64,000 nt of DNA, from positions 124,001-188,000 of the forward strand of contig NZ_LOBC01000104.1 of NCBI RefSeq assembly GCF_001583695.1, in the 5' to 3' direction. Shown piece by piece: positions 54,333 through 62,209 of this stretch. The position numbers were made by a program, and so were the translations under genes. Within the stretch, counting starts at the first letter, position 1. Each line of letters starts with the position of its first letter. The notes below the pieces were generated by a model, which searched no databases, had not been told where the DNA came from, and was given only the letters and a program-made list of their open reading frames with translations. The stretch comes from Bacillus wiedmannii. GTDB taxonomy: Bacteria > Bacillota > Bacilli > Bacillales > Bacillaceae_G.

Positions 54333-54905
54333 CTAACGGCAAGTTATAGTCTCTTCCTTCGCCGCATAAACAGCACGTGCTCCACCAATTAGTTTTCCAC
54401 GTGTTGTTGCCATCGTTACATGCGCACTTCCAATTTCCTTCACACCTGTACGAACCGGAACAGCTACATGCTTTAAATGCATACCGATAAATGTATCACC
54501 AATATCCATTCCTGCATCTGCTTTAATAAACTCAATTACTACCGGATCTTTCAAATTGTGATACGCATATGTTGCTAATGCACCACCTGCTGATCTAACA
54601 GGCGTAACTGTTACAATTTCAAATTGATATTTCATCGCCAACTCTCTCTCAACTACTAAAGCACGGTTTAAATGCTCACAACATTGAAACGCCAACTCAA
54701 TACCTGTTTGCTCTTGAAATTGTTTTAACTCAGAAAAAATCGCCTCTGCTACTTCCATCGTTCCTGATGTCCCAATTCTTTCTCCTAGCACTTCGCTCGT
54801 GCTACACCCCACTACAAAAATTTGACCACTTTGTAATGAAGCTTGTTCTTGGAAATCAGCAAGCGAAATTTGTAACTGTTCTCTTACCTTTACGATTTCT
54901 GTCAT
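54333..54905 (-). CDS. ywlG: TIGR01440 family protein YwlG
   Basis: 190 residues from [12 protein letters not shown] (AGAGG just upstream); longer frame to 54950 possible. Conserved [17 protein letters not shown] and ALVVERELA segments place it in the YwlG family, always near rpiB-ywlE and glyA in Bacillus. Function unknown. Confidence 0.85.
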   Translation of the reverse strand: MTEIVKVREQLQISLADFQEQASLQSGQIFVVGCSTSEVLGERIGTSGTMEVAEAIFSELKQFQEQTGIELAFQCCEHLNRALVVERELAMKYQFEIVTVTPVRSAGGALATYAYHNLKDPVVIEFIKADAGMDIGDTFIGMHLKHVAVPVRTGVKEIGSAHVTMATTRGKLIGGARAVYAAKEETITCR

Positions 54906-54971
54906 TACGCCTCTTCCTTTCACAGGTTGGTTCACCAAATTATATTTCATACTACTTCTAGTTAGAATCTA

Positions 54972-55415
54972 TTACTTTGTTTCGTATGTTTTAATTTTTC
55001 CTACGCGGTTTTCATGACGACCACCTTCATAGTCAGTTGTTAACCAAATTTTTGCGATGTCACGTGCTAGACCTGCACCAATTACACGCTCGCCCATTGC
55101 TAACATGTTTGTATCATTATGCTCTCTCGTTGCTTTCGCACTGAAAGTATCATGAACTAATGCACAACGAATACCATTTACTTTGTTTGCTGCAATTGAC
55201 ATACCGATGCCCGTCCCACAAACTAAAATACCACGATCTACTTCACCATTCGCTACCATTTCCGCTGCTGGAAACGCAAAATCAGGGTAATCAACAGAAC
55301 CAGCTTCACATTCACAACCTAAATCAATATATTCAATATTTAACTCTTCTAATAAACTTACAAGTTCTTTACGGATATTCATACCGCCGTGATCAGATGC
55401 TACTACTACTTTCAT
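54972..55415 (-). CDS. rpiB: Ribose-5-phosphate isomerase B
   Basis: 147 residues. Starts VVVASDHGGMNIRKEL; catalytic Cys in ILVCGTGIGMSIAANK. Interconverts ribose-5-P and ribulose-5-P; some members act on allose-6-P. Last or middle gene of ywlE-rpiB-ywlG cluster. Confidence 0.95.
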   Translation of the reverse strand: MKVVVASDHGGMNIRKELVSLLEELNIEYIDLGCECEAGSVDYPDFAFPAAEMVANGEVDRGILVCGTGIGMSIAANKVNGIRCALVHDTFSAKATREHNDTNMLAMGERVIGAGLARDIAKIWLTTDYEGGRHENRVGKIKTYETK

Positions 55416-55511
55416 TTTTACCCCTCCAAAGTTTCAATCAATTATCTTCATTTCTCACTCGTTACCTTAACGGAACGAAGTAATCTCCAATATCGTATTA
55501 TACACGAAACA

Positions 55512-55952
55512 TCAACCTTCTGAATGTTTTTTCAGTAAAGTTTGTACAAGTTTTTCCATCTCTTCTAACGTTTCTTTATAAATAGAAAGTGAACCGCCAA
55601 ATGGATCTGAAATATCCTTACTTATCCCCTCAGTTACTCCATATAATGTATCCACTTTCTTTTCAACACTCGGATAATGCCCAAGTACAATTTGCTTATG
55701 GTTTTCCGTCATTGTTACTACAATATCTGCCCAATCAATCAAAGCTTCATTTATCTGTTGCGAAGCATGATCGATTGTAATTCCCTTTTCAGCTAAAGCT
55801 TCCTTTGCATATATCGACGCATCACTTCCAGGATAGACGAAAACACCAGCAGATTGCACTTCAAACTTCCCTTCTCCATGATGACGAAGTAACGCCTCAG
55901 CCATCGGGCTACGGCATGTATTTCCAGTGCAAATAAATAACACTCGTTCCAT
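55512..55952 (-). CDS. ywlE: Protein-arginine phosphatase (low-molecular-weight PTP fold)
   Basis: 146 residues. P-loop CTGNTCRSPM at 8-17; the Thr in GNTCR is the determinant of arginine-phosphate specificity in YwlE. The acid loop DISDPFGGS carries the general acid. Reverses McsB arginine phosphorylation on CtsR and Clp substrates. Confidence 0.94.
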   Translation of the reverse strand: MERVLFICTGNTCRSPMAEALLRHHGEGKFEVQSAGVFVYPGSDASIYAKEALAEKGITIDHASQQINEALIDWADIVVTMTENHKQIVLGHYPSVEKKVDTLYGVTEGISKDISDPFGGSLSIYKETLEEMEKLVQTLLKKHSEG

Positions 55953-56034
55953 CCAAACCCACCCCTTTTCTTCTTTTTCCTATCTTTCATCATAACGTAC
56001 ATAAGAATAGAACAAAAGAAATGTGAATATACGA

Positions 56035-56077
56035 AAGGCGCATTTCTCTTATATTTTTTCTAAGAAAAATGCGCCTT
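56035..56077. repeat. Strong hairpin in the crr-ywlE gap
   Basis: AAGGCGCATTT.TCTTA pairs with TAAGA.AAATGCGCCTT. No T-run on either side, so not a standard terminator. It lies about 80 bp upstream of ywlE, perhaps in its leader. Confidence 0.6.
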
Positions 56078-56153
56078 ATCCACATATATGTGAAACCCTA
56101 TTTCCAAGTGCCTAGAGTATTTTAACATACATAGCAAGCGTACTACAAAACAA

Positions 56154-56190
56154 AAGAAGGAATCCATTTCATATGAAACGGATTCCTCTT
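56154..56190 (-). terminator. PTS IIA gene terminator
   Basis: AAGAGGAATCCGTTTCA paired with TGAAATGGATTCCTTCTT, then TTGTTTTG on the minus strand. Confidence 0.88.
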
Positions 56191-56199
56191 ATACAATAA

Positions 56200-56697
56200 T
56201 TATTTCATTGTAACTTTCATTACTTCTGTTGAACCTTTTGTAGCTGTTACACCTACAGTTGTTTTAATAGACTCAGCTGCATCTGTGTTTGTAATAACAA
56301 TTGGGGTAATTGTACTTTTCGCTTTTTCACGGATTAATTCTAAGTCGAATGAGATTAATTTATCTCCAGCTTTTACAGCTTGGCCTTCAGAAACGTGAGC
56401 TTCGAAACCTTCGCCTTCCATTTTTACAGTTTCTAATCCAACGTGGATTAAAATTTCTGTACCGTTTTTCGCTTTAATTCCTACAGCATGTTTTGTGTGG
56501 AATAACTGTACGATTTCACCATCAACTGGAGATACAACTACACCTTCAGTAGGATCGATTGCAACACCTTCACCCATCATACGACCAGCGAATACTGGAT
56601 CTGGTACTTCTTCAATATTTTTCACTGCTCCAGTTAATGGAGCTACGATTGTTTCTTCATTTGTTTTTGAACCAAAACCGAATAATTTTTTAAACAT
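56200..56697 (-). CDS. Glucose-type PTS enzyme IIA
   Basis: 165 residues, a stand-alone IIA-Glc (Crr-like) protein. Phosphorylated His in ILIHVGLETVKMEGEGF; the second active-site His in LFHTKHAVGIK. Passes phosphate from HPr to an IIBC permease encoded elsewhere. A minus-strand TATAAT (plus 56786-56791) with an adjacent cre-like sequence (two mismatches, about 56793-56809) suggests catabolite control. Confidence 0.93.
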   Translation of the reverse strand: MFKKLFGFGSKTNEETIVAPLTGAVKNIEEVPDPVFAGRMMGEGVAIDPTEGVVVSPVDGEIVQLFHTKHAVGIKAKNGTEILIHVGLETVKMEGEGFEAHVSEGQAVKAGDKLISFDLELIREKAKSTITPIVITNTDAAESIKTTVGVTATKGSTEVMKVTMK

Positions 56698-57083
56698 AGG
56701 ATAGTCCTCCTCATAATTTACCTAAAAGTTTATAGGGCAATCCCTAGTAAAACTCGGGATACATGTAAGACTTCATACTTCGAATATTATACTGTAAAAA
56801 CGCTTTCGAAATAAATTACGTCATTACTAATAGACTCTTATTGTAGCTCTTTGCAAAATTCCAGTCAATTCTGATTGTCTGAATAACAATAAGAAGTTAA
56901 CTTCTACTTATATTTTCTCTTTTTTTACCCAACTTGTCTAGAGGTCTTTACTACATTTTGTTTTTTGTTTTTAATTTGTAAAATTTTTTTCAAACTTTTT
57001 TCAAAATCCGCTTGACTAAAGTAAGTAACTATTTTATTATTACTTACATAAGGTAAGTTAATAACTTTTAGGAGGTTTCAAAA
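56698..57083. other. Divergent intergenic region, PTS IIA / doxX
   Basis: 386 bp. Contains the PTS IIA promoter region (TATAAT at 56786-56791, minus strand), an AT-rich middle with nothing recognised, and the doxX promoter with operator half-sites at 57012-57060. Confidence 0.5.
57012..57060 (+). promoter_or_regulatory. doxX promoter overlapped by three GTAAGTAA-type half-sites
   Basis: TTGACT (57012-57017), 17-bp spacer, TATTAT (57035-57040). GTAAGTAA (57021-57028) lies between the hexamers, TTACTTAC (57040-57047) over the -10 end and start point, and GTAAGTTA (57053-57060) downstream. This pattern is like the boxes of YodB/CatR (HxlR/DUF24-type) quinone-responsive repressors, which control the DoxX-like catD in B. 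subtilis. Confidence 0.65.
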
Positions 57084-57470
57084 ATGATGGATTTCGGTCT
57101 TCTTATTATTCGTCTTATTATAGGTATTACATTCATGGGTCATGGTGCTCAAAAATTATTTGGTTGGTTCGGTGGTTACGGTTTAAAAGGAACAGGTGGC
57201 TGGATGGAATCAATCGGTTTACGCCCTGGTGTATTTATGGCATTTATGGCTGGCGCAACTGAATTATTAGGTGGTTTCTTATTCGCATCAGGTATTTTCA
57301 CTGCAATCGGTTCATTATTTATCGTCGGAACAATGTTAATGGCAATCTTCACTGTTCACGGGAAAAATGGTTACTGGGTAACCCAAAACGGATATGAATA
57401 CAACTTAATGTTAATCGCCGTTGCTATCGGGGTAGCTTTAATCGGACCTGGTGCATACGTTTTATTATAA
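57084..57470 (+). CDS. DoxX family membrane protein (CatD-like)
   Basis: 128 residues, four membrane helices, starting LLIIRLIIGITFMGHGAQKLFGWFGG. DoxX proteins are often linked with quinone and thiol stress defence. GGAGG 8 nt before the first of two ATGs. Monocistronic with its own terminator. The operator suggests derepression by electrophiles; no dioxygenase gene (catE) follows, unlike B. subtilis. Confidence 0.88.
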   Translation: MMDFGLLIIRLIIGITFMGHGAQKLFGWFGGYGLKGTGGWMESIGLRPGVFMAFMAGATELLGGFLFASGIFTAIGSLFIVGTMLMAIFTVHGKNGYWVTQNGYEYNLMLIAVAIGVALIGPGAYVLL

Positions 57471-57501
57471 TTTTTATCTTGAATTCGAGATTATTTAGAC
57501 G

Positions 57502-57537
57502 GAACTTACTTCAATCACAATGAAGTAAGTTCTTTTT
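57502..57537 (+). terminator. doxX terminator
   Basis: GAACTTACTTCA / TGAAGTAAGTTC stem, 7-nt loop, followed by TTTTT. Confidence 0.92.
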
Positions 57538-57629
57538 ATGTAATAAAAATATTATTTTCAGCAGGAGTTTTCCACTAACATCTTGTAAACAAACAATAAG
57601 TCGTCATATTTAGAAAGGGGATTTTACGC

Positions 57630-58241
57630 ATGTTATCCATTAATCCAAATGAACAAACGGAAAAAGAGAATTACAAATTATTAACGGGAAGTATCATTCC
57701 ACGCCCTGTCGCATTCGTTACTTCTGTAACAAAAGACGGCGTATTAAACGGAGCACCGTATAGCTATTTCAATATTGTCGCTGCTAATCCACCACTTATC
57801 TCAGTTTCTGTACAACGAAAAGCCGGAGAAAGAAAGGACACTTCCCGAAACGCAATTGAAAAAGGTGAATTTGTCGTACATATCTCTGATGAATCTTACG
57901 TAGAAGCAATTAACGAAACAGCGGCTAACCTCCCGCCAAATGAAAGTGAAATTGAACTAGCAAAACTAACACCAATTGAAAGTGATGTCATCTCCGTTCC
58001 AGGTGTGAAAGAAGCTAATATTCGAATGGAATGCGTACTAGAACGCGCAATCCCTCTTGGCGGAACAGAAGACTCACCAGCTTGCGATCTACTAATCGGA
58101 CGCGTCGTTCGTTTCCACGTCGCAGAACACCTATACGAAAACGGCCGCATTCATGCAGAAGGACTAAAACCAGTAAGCCGCCTAGCAGGACACAACTACG
58201 CTAAACTAGGCGAACAATTCGAGTTGGTAAGGCCTATCTAA
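57630..58241 (+). CDS. Flavin reductase-like (DIM6/NTAB family) FMN-binding protein
   Basis: 203 residues with the split-barrel flavin fold: GSIIPRPVAFVTSVTKDGVLNGAPYSYFN near the start and PPLISVSVQRKAGERKDTSRNAIEKGEFVVHI. Probably binds FMN; substrate unknown. AGAAAGGGG precedes the ATG. The stop codon TAA is also the first base group of the repeat element at 58239. Confidence 0.9.
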   Translation: MLSINPNEQTEKENYKLLTGSIIPRPVAFVTSVTKDGVLNGAPYSYFNIVAANPPLISVSVQRKAGERKDTSRNAIEKGEFVVHISDESYVEAINETAANLPPNESEIELAKLTPIESDVISVPGVKEANIRMECVLERAIPLGGTEDSPACDLLIGRVVRFHVAEHLYENGRIHAEGLKPVSRLAGHNYAKLGEQFELVRPI

Positions 58242-58377
58242 AAGTGGAAGTGGCCTGCTTAGCTCTGACCGGCTAAGGTTCTCTCGCACAAAAGGTGCTT
58301 TTTACCTTTAGTGCGGGAGGTTCTTAGATGCGAAGAGCTGGCCGCTGGAACTGGATATATCTAAAAGCGGAAGCGGC
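58239..58377. repeat. Structured interspersed repeat bounded by short direct repeats
   Basis: Bounded by TAAAAGTGGAAGTGGC (58239-58254) and TAAAAGCGGAAGCGGC (58362-58377). Inside is a hairpin CGCAC.AAAGGT/ACCTTT.GTGCG (about 58285-58316) and TTAGCTCT/AGAGCT complementarity, giving a multi-arm fold. GC-richer than its flanks. I recall similar elements between genes in B. cereus genomes; family name not assigned. Confidence 0.6.
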
Positions 58378-58400
58378 TCGATTCCTTCCATCACTCAAAC

Positions 58401-58434
58401 ATAAAATCCCCTGCTATTTAGCAAGGGATTTTAT
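58401..58434 (-). terminator. Terminator of small membrane gene
   Basis: ATAAAATCCC / GGGATTTTAT with inner TGCT/AGCA pairing; reaches the stop codon of the 58434-58712 gene. Confidence 0.8.
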
Positions 58435-58712
58435 CATTGTAATTCTTCCTTTTTTTCCTCTAAAGTAGGTACTTTCTCTTTTTTCGGTTTCCCAAGCTTA
58501 ATTACTAAGAAATATAGGGAAAGCAATGTAATAAGAAAAACGATTATAAACGGATATGGAGAATAAAAGGCACGCGCTGCCTCCGTTTTTCCCGCCACAA
58601 ACTTCAATGACTCAATATCTAAAAACTCAGCAAACATTTGTACACCGAGCATACTAAACCAAAAAACAAAAAAACTAATAATAATACCAAAAACTTGCTT
58701 CAATCTCGTCAT
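58434..58712 (-). CDS. Two-helix membrane protein, unknown function
   Basis: 92 residues: helix ~7-27, outside loop (~28-50), helix ~51-71, then a Lys/Glu-rich tail (KPKKEKVPTLEEKKEEL). GGATGAGATGA precedes the ATG. No family recognised. Confidence 0.7.
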   Translation of the reverse strand: MTRLKQVFGIIISFFVFWFSMLGVQMFAEFLDIESLKFVAGKTEAARAFYSPYPFIIVFLITLLSLYFLVIKLGKPKKEKVPTLEEKKEELQ

Positions 58713-58793
58713 TCATCTCATCCTTTCTATATCTATAATTTTTTAGCGCAATCAGTATAGTATAAATAAAACTATGCACAGAAAGGAGCTATC

Positions 58794-58925
58794 TTAACAT
58801 TCGCGAATTAACTTCATCCAACCTAAAATTGAAATTTGCAAAATAATACCCCAAATAACAAGCCGTCTTAACCACCTAGGGAAAAAAGTTAAAAATCGAA
58901 TATACCATTCCAATAATTTATTCAT
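58794..58925 (-). CDS. Small amphipathic membrane peptide, unknown function
   Basis: 43 residues, MNKLLEWYIRFLTFFPRW then a hydrophobic helix. GGAGGAGGGAGTT immediately precedes the ATG at 58925, a strong site. Open frame to 58994 overlaps mntP and lacks a site. It follows mntP by 19 bp and is likely co-transcribed. Confidence 0.6.
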   Translation of the reverse strand: MNKLLEWYIRFLTFFPRWLRRLVIWGIILQISILGWMKLIREC

Positions 58926-58944
58926 AACTCCCTCCTCCTTAAAA

Positions 58945-59493
58945 TTATATAGGAAAAAGGAGATATAATCCAAATCCAACCAAAATGATACCACCTACTA
59001 TCTCACCATATGTACCGAGCATATCTTTCGCATGTCTACCAATTAATAAACCAATCCACGCTAATAACATACTAACAAATCCAAAAAGTAATATCGTAAT
59101 AATTGTCTGCGCCCCGTAAATACCAAGACTAAGGCCTACTGAAAAACTATCTATACTAACGCCAAATGCAAATACGAATAAACTAATTCCAATAGGGGCC
59201 GTTCTAGTCTCTTCATTCTCCAAAATAGATGAATATATAATATAGAATCCTAGTCCAATTAATAAAATAGCACCTGCAAAATGCGCAATTTCTCCATACT
59301 GTTCTGATAAAAAGCGACCTAATACCATTCCTATAAATGGCATGATAATATGAAATATCCCTATCGTCATACCGATATACAGAATTTGTCTTACCTTTAA
59401 GGTCATCATTCCCATACCAAGACTCACCGAGAACGCATCCATCCCTAAGGCGAATGCCATAATTGTTAAAGGTATTAGCTGTTCAAACGTCAT
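58945..59493 (-). CDS. mntP: Manganese efflux pump MntP
   Basis: 182 residues, six membrane helices in two inverted halves; the metal-site repeats [12 protein letters not shown] and [14 protein letters not shown] with the key Asp residues are present. Exports Mn(II). B. subtilis orthologue is ywlD, also beside ywlC. Ribosome site lies inside a hairpin (59502-59542). Confidence 0.93.
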   Translation of the reverse strand: MTFEQLIPLTIMAFALGMDAFSVSLGMGMMTLKVRQILYIGMTIGIFHIIMPFIGMVLGRFLSEQYGEIAHFAGAILLIGLGFYIIYSSILENEETRTAPIGISLFVFAFGVSIDSFSVGLSLGIYGAQTIITILLFGFVSMLLAWIGLLIGRHAKDMLGTYGEIVGGIILVGFGLYLLFPI

Positions 59494-59501
59494 TCATGTC
59501 C

Positions 59502-59542
59502 CTCCTCGGACGTGCTACTTCAAAATATGCTTATCCGAGGAG
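59502..59542 (-). promoter_or_regulatory. mntP leader hairpin masking the ribosome site
   Basis: On the minus strand, CTCCTCGGA (plus 59534-59542) pairs perfectly with TCCGAGGAG (plus 59502-59510). The 3' arm includes most of the Shine-Dalgarno GGAGG (59501-59505), 7 nt from the ATG. No T-run follows, so a terminator is unlikely. Confidence 0.6.
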
Positions 59543-59567
59543 AAATATTCTGTTTGCTAATCGCACC

Positions 59568-60611
59568 TTACGATTCAGTAATAATCTGATGTCCTGCTGC
59601 TTTCGTTAAGCGATTCATAATGGCATTCCCTATTCCTTCATTTGGGAATGATTCACTAAAAATAACATCCACTTCACTTGCATCAAACGTTCTAAGTACA
59701 TCATATAATTTAGTCGCAACGCTAGCTAAATCGCTTCGAACACCACAAGATAATACAACATCCGCGCTATATACATGCTGATATTCTTCCGTCGTTAATA
59801 CACCTACTTTAAACCCTTCTTCCTTTTTCTTATCCACAATAAGCTGAATAAATTCACGTGAACCTTCAACAATGCTAAGCGGCGCTTTCGGTGCATAATG
59901 TGTATATTTCATTCCAGGTGATTTCGGTTTTTCCTTCTCGTCCTTTAAAGCCGGATCTAAAGAAACAGTACCAATTACCGCTTCTAATTGTTCTTTCGTA
60001 ATTCCACCTGGGCGTAATATCGTTGGAACCTCGCTCGTACAATCAATTACAGTCGATTCAACACCTACTCCCGTCGCACCACCATCTACAATACCTGCAA
60101 TTTTCTCATTTAAATCTTCATATACGTGAGAAGCTAGTGTCGGACTTGGGCGCCCAGAGCGATTCGCACTCGGTGCTGCAACAGGTACATTTGCCTCTTC
60201 AATAAGAGCAAGCGCTACTGGATGATCAGGCATTCTTACTCCAACCGTATTAAGTCCTGCCGTCACCTTCTCTGAAATCCCTTCTTTTCTAGGTAAAATA
60301 ATTGTTAACGGGCCTGGCCAAAAATGCTCCATTAACTTCTCTGCAACTGGCGGGATTTCTTTCACAATCCCATCTAACTGTGATTTTGTACCGATGTGGA
60401 CAATAAGTGGATTATCGCTCGGTCTTCCTTTCGCTTCAAAAATTTTCGCGATTGCTTCATCATTCATCGCGTTTGCACCTAGTCCATATACCGTTTCTGT
60501 AGGGAAGGCAATCGCCTCGTTTTCCCTTAATAATTTTGCTGCTTCTTGTAACTGTGGATAATATTTTTTTCTTTCCACAACATTATCCACAACCCACATA
60601 TTTGTATGCAT
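59568..60611 (-). CDS. ywlC: Threonylcarbamoyl-AMP synthase (Sua5 type)
   Basis: Makes the activated intermediate for t6A37 of tRNA from threonine, bicarbonate and ATP. 347 residues: YrdC domain (~20-205; AIAFPTETVYGLGANA, KGRPSDNPLIVHI, VAAPSANRSGRPSPT) and C-terminal Sua5 domain after the linker SPGMKYTHYAPK. Contains two DnaA boxes in its 5' coding part. Confidence 0.95.
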   Translation of the reverse strand: MHTNMWVVDNVVERKKYYPQLQEAAKLLRENEAIAFPTETVYGLGANAMNDEAIAKIFEAKGRPSDNPLIVHIGTKSQLDGIVKEIPPVAEKLMEHFWPGPLTIILPRKEGISEKVTAGLNTVGVRMPDHPVALALIEEANVPVAAPSANRSGRPSPTLASHVYEDLNEKIAGIVDGGATGVGVESTVIDCTSEVPTILRPGGITKEQLEAVIGTVSLDPALKDEKEKPKSPGMKYTHYAPKAPLSIVEGSREFIQLIVDKKKEEGFKVGVLTTEEYQHVYSADVVLSCGVRSDLASVATKLYDVLRTFDASEVDVIFSESFPNEGIGNAIMNRLTKAAGHQIITES

Positions 60612-60989
60612 TTTTTCCCACGTCCTTTTCTACCCTGAAATACTTGTCTATTTTTAGTTTACTATGAGATTTATCCAAAAGACAAACAAGGTTTATCCAC
60701 AAAATGTGGATAAACCTAATTAATCCGTGGATAACTTTGTGAATAGCTGACAATTTAGTATTATTGCATTTGGCTCTTTTATATTTTTACAAAAGTGTTC
60801 TAACTGTCGAATTCCCTCTGGTACGTTTTCTTTCTCTATAGTAACAAAGTCAAAAAACTGAAAGATTGTTATAGATTGTGGATGATTTGTTAGTAAGTAC
60901 AATTGTCGAATATTTTTTTCGTTCATATACTGCAAAAACATTTCAAAAAAATATAAGAAAGTCTGTTTATCCACATTAGGTGTGAATAA
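60553..60989. promoter_or_regulatory. DnaA-box cluster in ywlC-ywlB
   Basis: Six exact matches to TTATNCACA within 437 bp: 60553-60561 (-), 60583-60591 (+), 60693-60701 (+), 60705-60713 (-), 60967-60975 (+), 60981-60989 (-). One-mismatch sites at 60671, 60726-60734, 60738-60746 and 60877-60885. B. subtilis has a strong DnaA-binding cluster at ywlC, so this is probably the conserved counterpart. Confidence 0.75.
60689..60717 (-). terminator. ywlB downstream hairpin (two facing DnaA boxes)
   Basis: AGGTTTATCCACA / TGTGGATAAACCT with a 3-nt loop; TTGTTTGTCTTTT follows on the minus strand. It could work as a terminator and as paired DnaA sites. Confidence 0.6.
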
Positions 60990-61178
60990 ACAAGAACGAA
61001 TCAGTGCGTGTTCTTCACTTTGTTCATATCCGATGACAGCCCGTATTTCTTCCGCCTCTTCCAAAATCATAAATTGCGCGTACAACTCATTTATTTTATC
61101 ATCTTTTTTATTAGCTTGTCCGAAAAAAGAATGCAATCTTTCCACATCTGCTTTCGTAGCAAAATATACTTTCTTCAT
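60720..61178 (-). CDS. ywlB: GNAT-like protein YwlB
   Basis: 152 residues. Pattern of strands and helices (RAVIGYEQSEEHALIRSCLFTP, then QTFLYFFEMFLQYMNEKNIRQLYLLT) fits an acetyltransferase fold, but the acetyl-CoA P-loop is weak. Identified mainly by position between ywlC and spoIIR as in B. subtilis. Substrate unknown. Confidence 0.7.
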   Translation of the reverse strand: MKKVYFATKADVERLHSFFGQANKKDDKINELYAQFMILEEAEEIRAVIGYEQSEEHALIRSCLFTPNVDKQTFLYFFEMFLQYMNEKNIRQLYLLTNHPQSITIFQFFDFVTIEKENVPEGIRQLEHFCKNIKEPNAIILNCQLFTKLSTD

Positions 61179-61227
61179 AGTAAATCCCTCCTCTTTGTTA
61201 TATATGAGAAGGGACCTACTAATAGTA

Positions 61228-62091
61228 CTATTTAGAGAATAAAGATGTAAAAGCTTCTACAATAAATAACTTAACTTCTGGCTTTTCTTCTTCCTCCTCT
61301 ACTTTTACATACTCATTTTGTTTTGCTTGCTTTTGTTCCACAGGTTTCTCCACTTTTTCCAAAGTTTTTGTTTCTTCTTTACTTACAGGTTGTTCTTCTA
61401 CTTTCGTTTCATTTTTTACTACTTTCTTTTCAGAAGCTGTTACTTTTTTTGCGACTTCCTGCTTTACAGCTTTCTTTTCTTCCACCTTATCCTCTTTCTT
61501 CTCTGGTACATCCACTACTTCCTCATCTTGCTCCTTAACTTCCCCCTCTTCAGGAGATTCAGCCTTCACAACATGTTCTTCCTTCCTTACAGCTGTACCA
61601 CTTGAAAAATCTAAGAAACACATCGGTGGAAATAATACACACCACCAGTTTGCCCCTTCCCCTTCCCCAATTGTAATCAATACCGCCTCATATTCCCCTG
61701 CTGGATAAATAAAATTACCATATACCTTTGTAGGGAACTTTACATTCTTACTAAATTTCACTTGAAATGAATCTTTACTTCCTTCTTTTTTCAACGTATT
61801 TGACACTGTTTTTTCGATTTCTGGAATATGACTTTGAATGACTTTACGTGCCTCTTCAAATGAAGTTAAATCTGCTACCCATCCATCAATTTGTGCTTTT
61901 ACTTCATCACGCACTTTGCGCTTTAAAGCCTGATCTTTATCTGAATCACTATTTGCTAAAATCCGTAATCGAACGGCCTCTTTCGGAATAACTGAAGGCC
62001 CTTTCGCATCAGCTTTCATATATCCAAACTGCACAAGCAACTGTGCACCAATTAATAATAGAAGAAGATAAGCAATAACTTGTTTTTTCAT
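61228..62091 (-). CDS. spoIIR: Stage II sporulation protein R with Lys/Glu-rich insertion
   Basis: Secreted forespore signal that triggers SpoIIGA to process pro-SigE in the mother cell. Signal peptide/anchor at ~5-26; core ~34-168 with AVRLRILANSDSDKDQALKRKVRD and GANWWCVLFPPMCFLD. About 100 residues rich in Lys, Glu and Val then separate the core from the short end VKLFIVEAFTSLFSK. ATG at 62091 is only 2 nt from GGAGG; a GTG at 62100 is an alternative start. Confidence 0.93.
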   Translation of the reverse strand: MKKQVIAYLLLLLIGAQLLVQFGYMKADAKGPSVIPKEAVRLRILANSDSDKDQALKRKVRDEVKAQIDGWVADLTSFEEARKVIQSHIPEIEKTVSNTLKKEGSKDSFQVKFSKNVKFPTKVYGNFIYPAGEYEAVLITIGEGEGANWWCVLFPPMCFLDFSSGTAVRKEEHVVKAESPEEGEVKEQDEEVVDVPEKKEDKVEEKKAVKQEVAKKVTASEKKVVKNETKVEEQPVSKEETKTLEKVEKPVEQKQAKQNEYVKVEEEEEKPEVKLFIVEAFTSLFSK

Positions 62092-62187
62092 TTCCTCCAC
62101 CGTCCCTTCTACAAACAGTGTGGACAGACTTTCATCTTTCTAAACTATTAAATTCAAAATCTATATAAATTTTTCCACAAAAAAATA

Positions 62188-62209
62188 GAGTAAGGTGTGA
62201 ACCTTACTC
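62188..62209 (-). terminator. prfA-prmC terminator
   Basis: GAGTAAGGT / ACCTTACTC with a 4-nt loop, followed by TATTTTTTTG on the minus strand; overlaps the prmC stop. Confidence 0.88.

Noticed and set aside
59502-59570. Mn-sensing yybP-ykoY riboswitch upstream of mntP
   Set aside because: Only ~75 bp between genes, a single hairpin, and none of the conserved loop sequences.
60553-60989. Chromosome origin oriC
   Set aside because: DnaA boxes are dense, but no dnaA/dnaN genes or AT-rich unwinding region accompany them; better read as a non-origin DnaA cluster.
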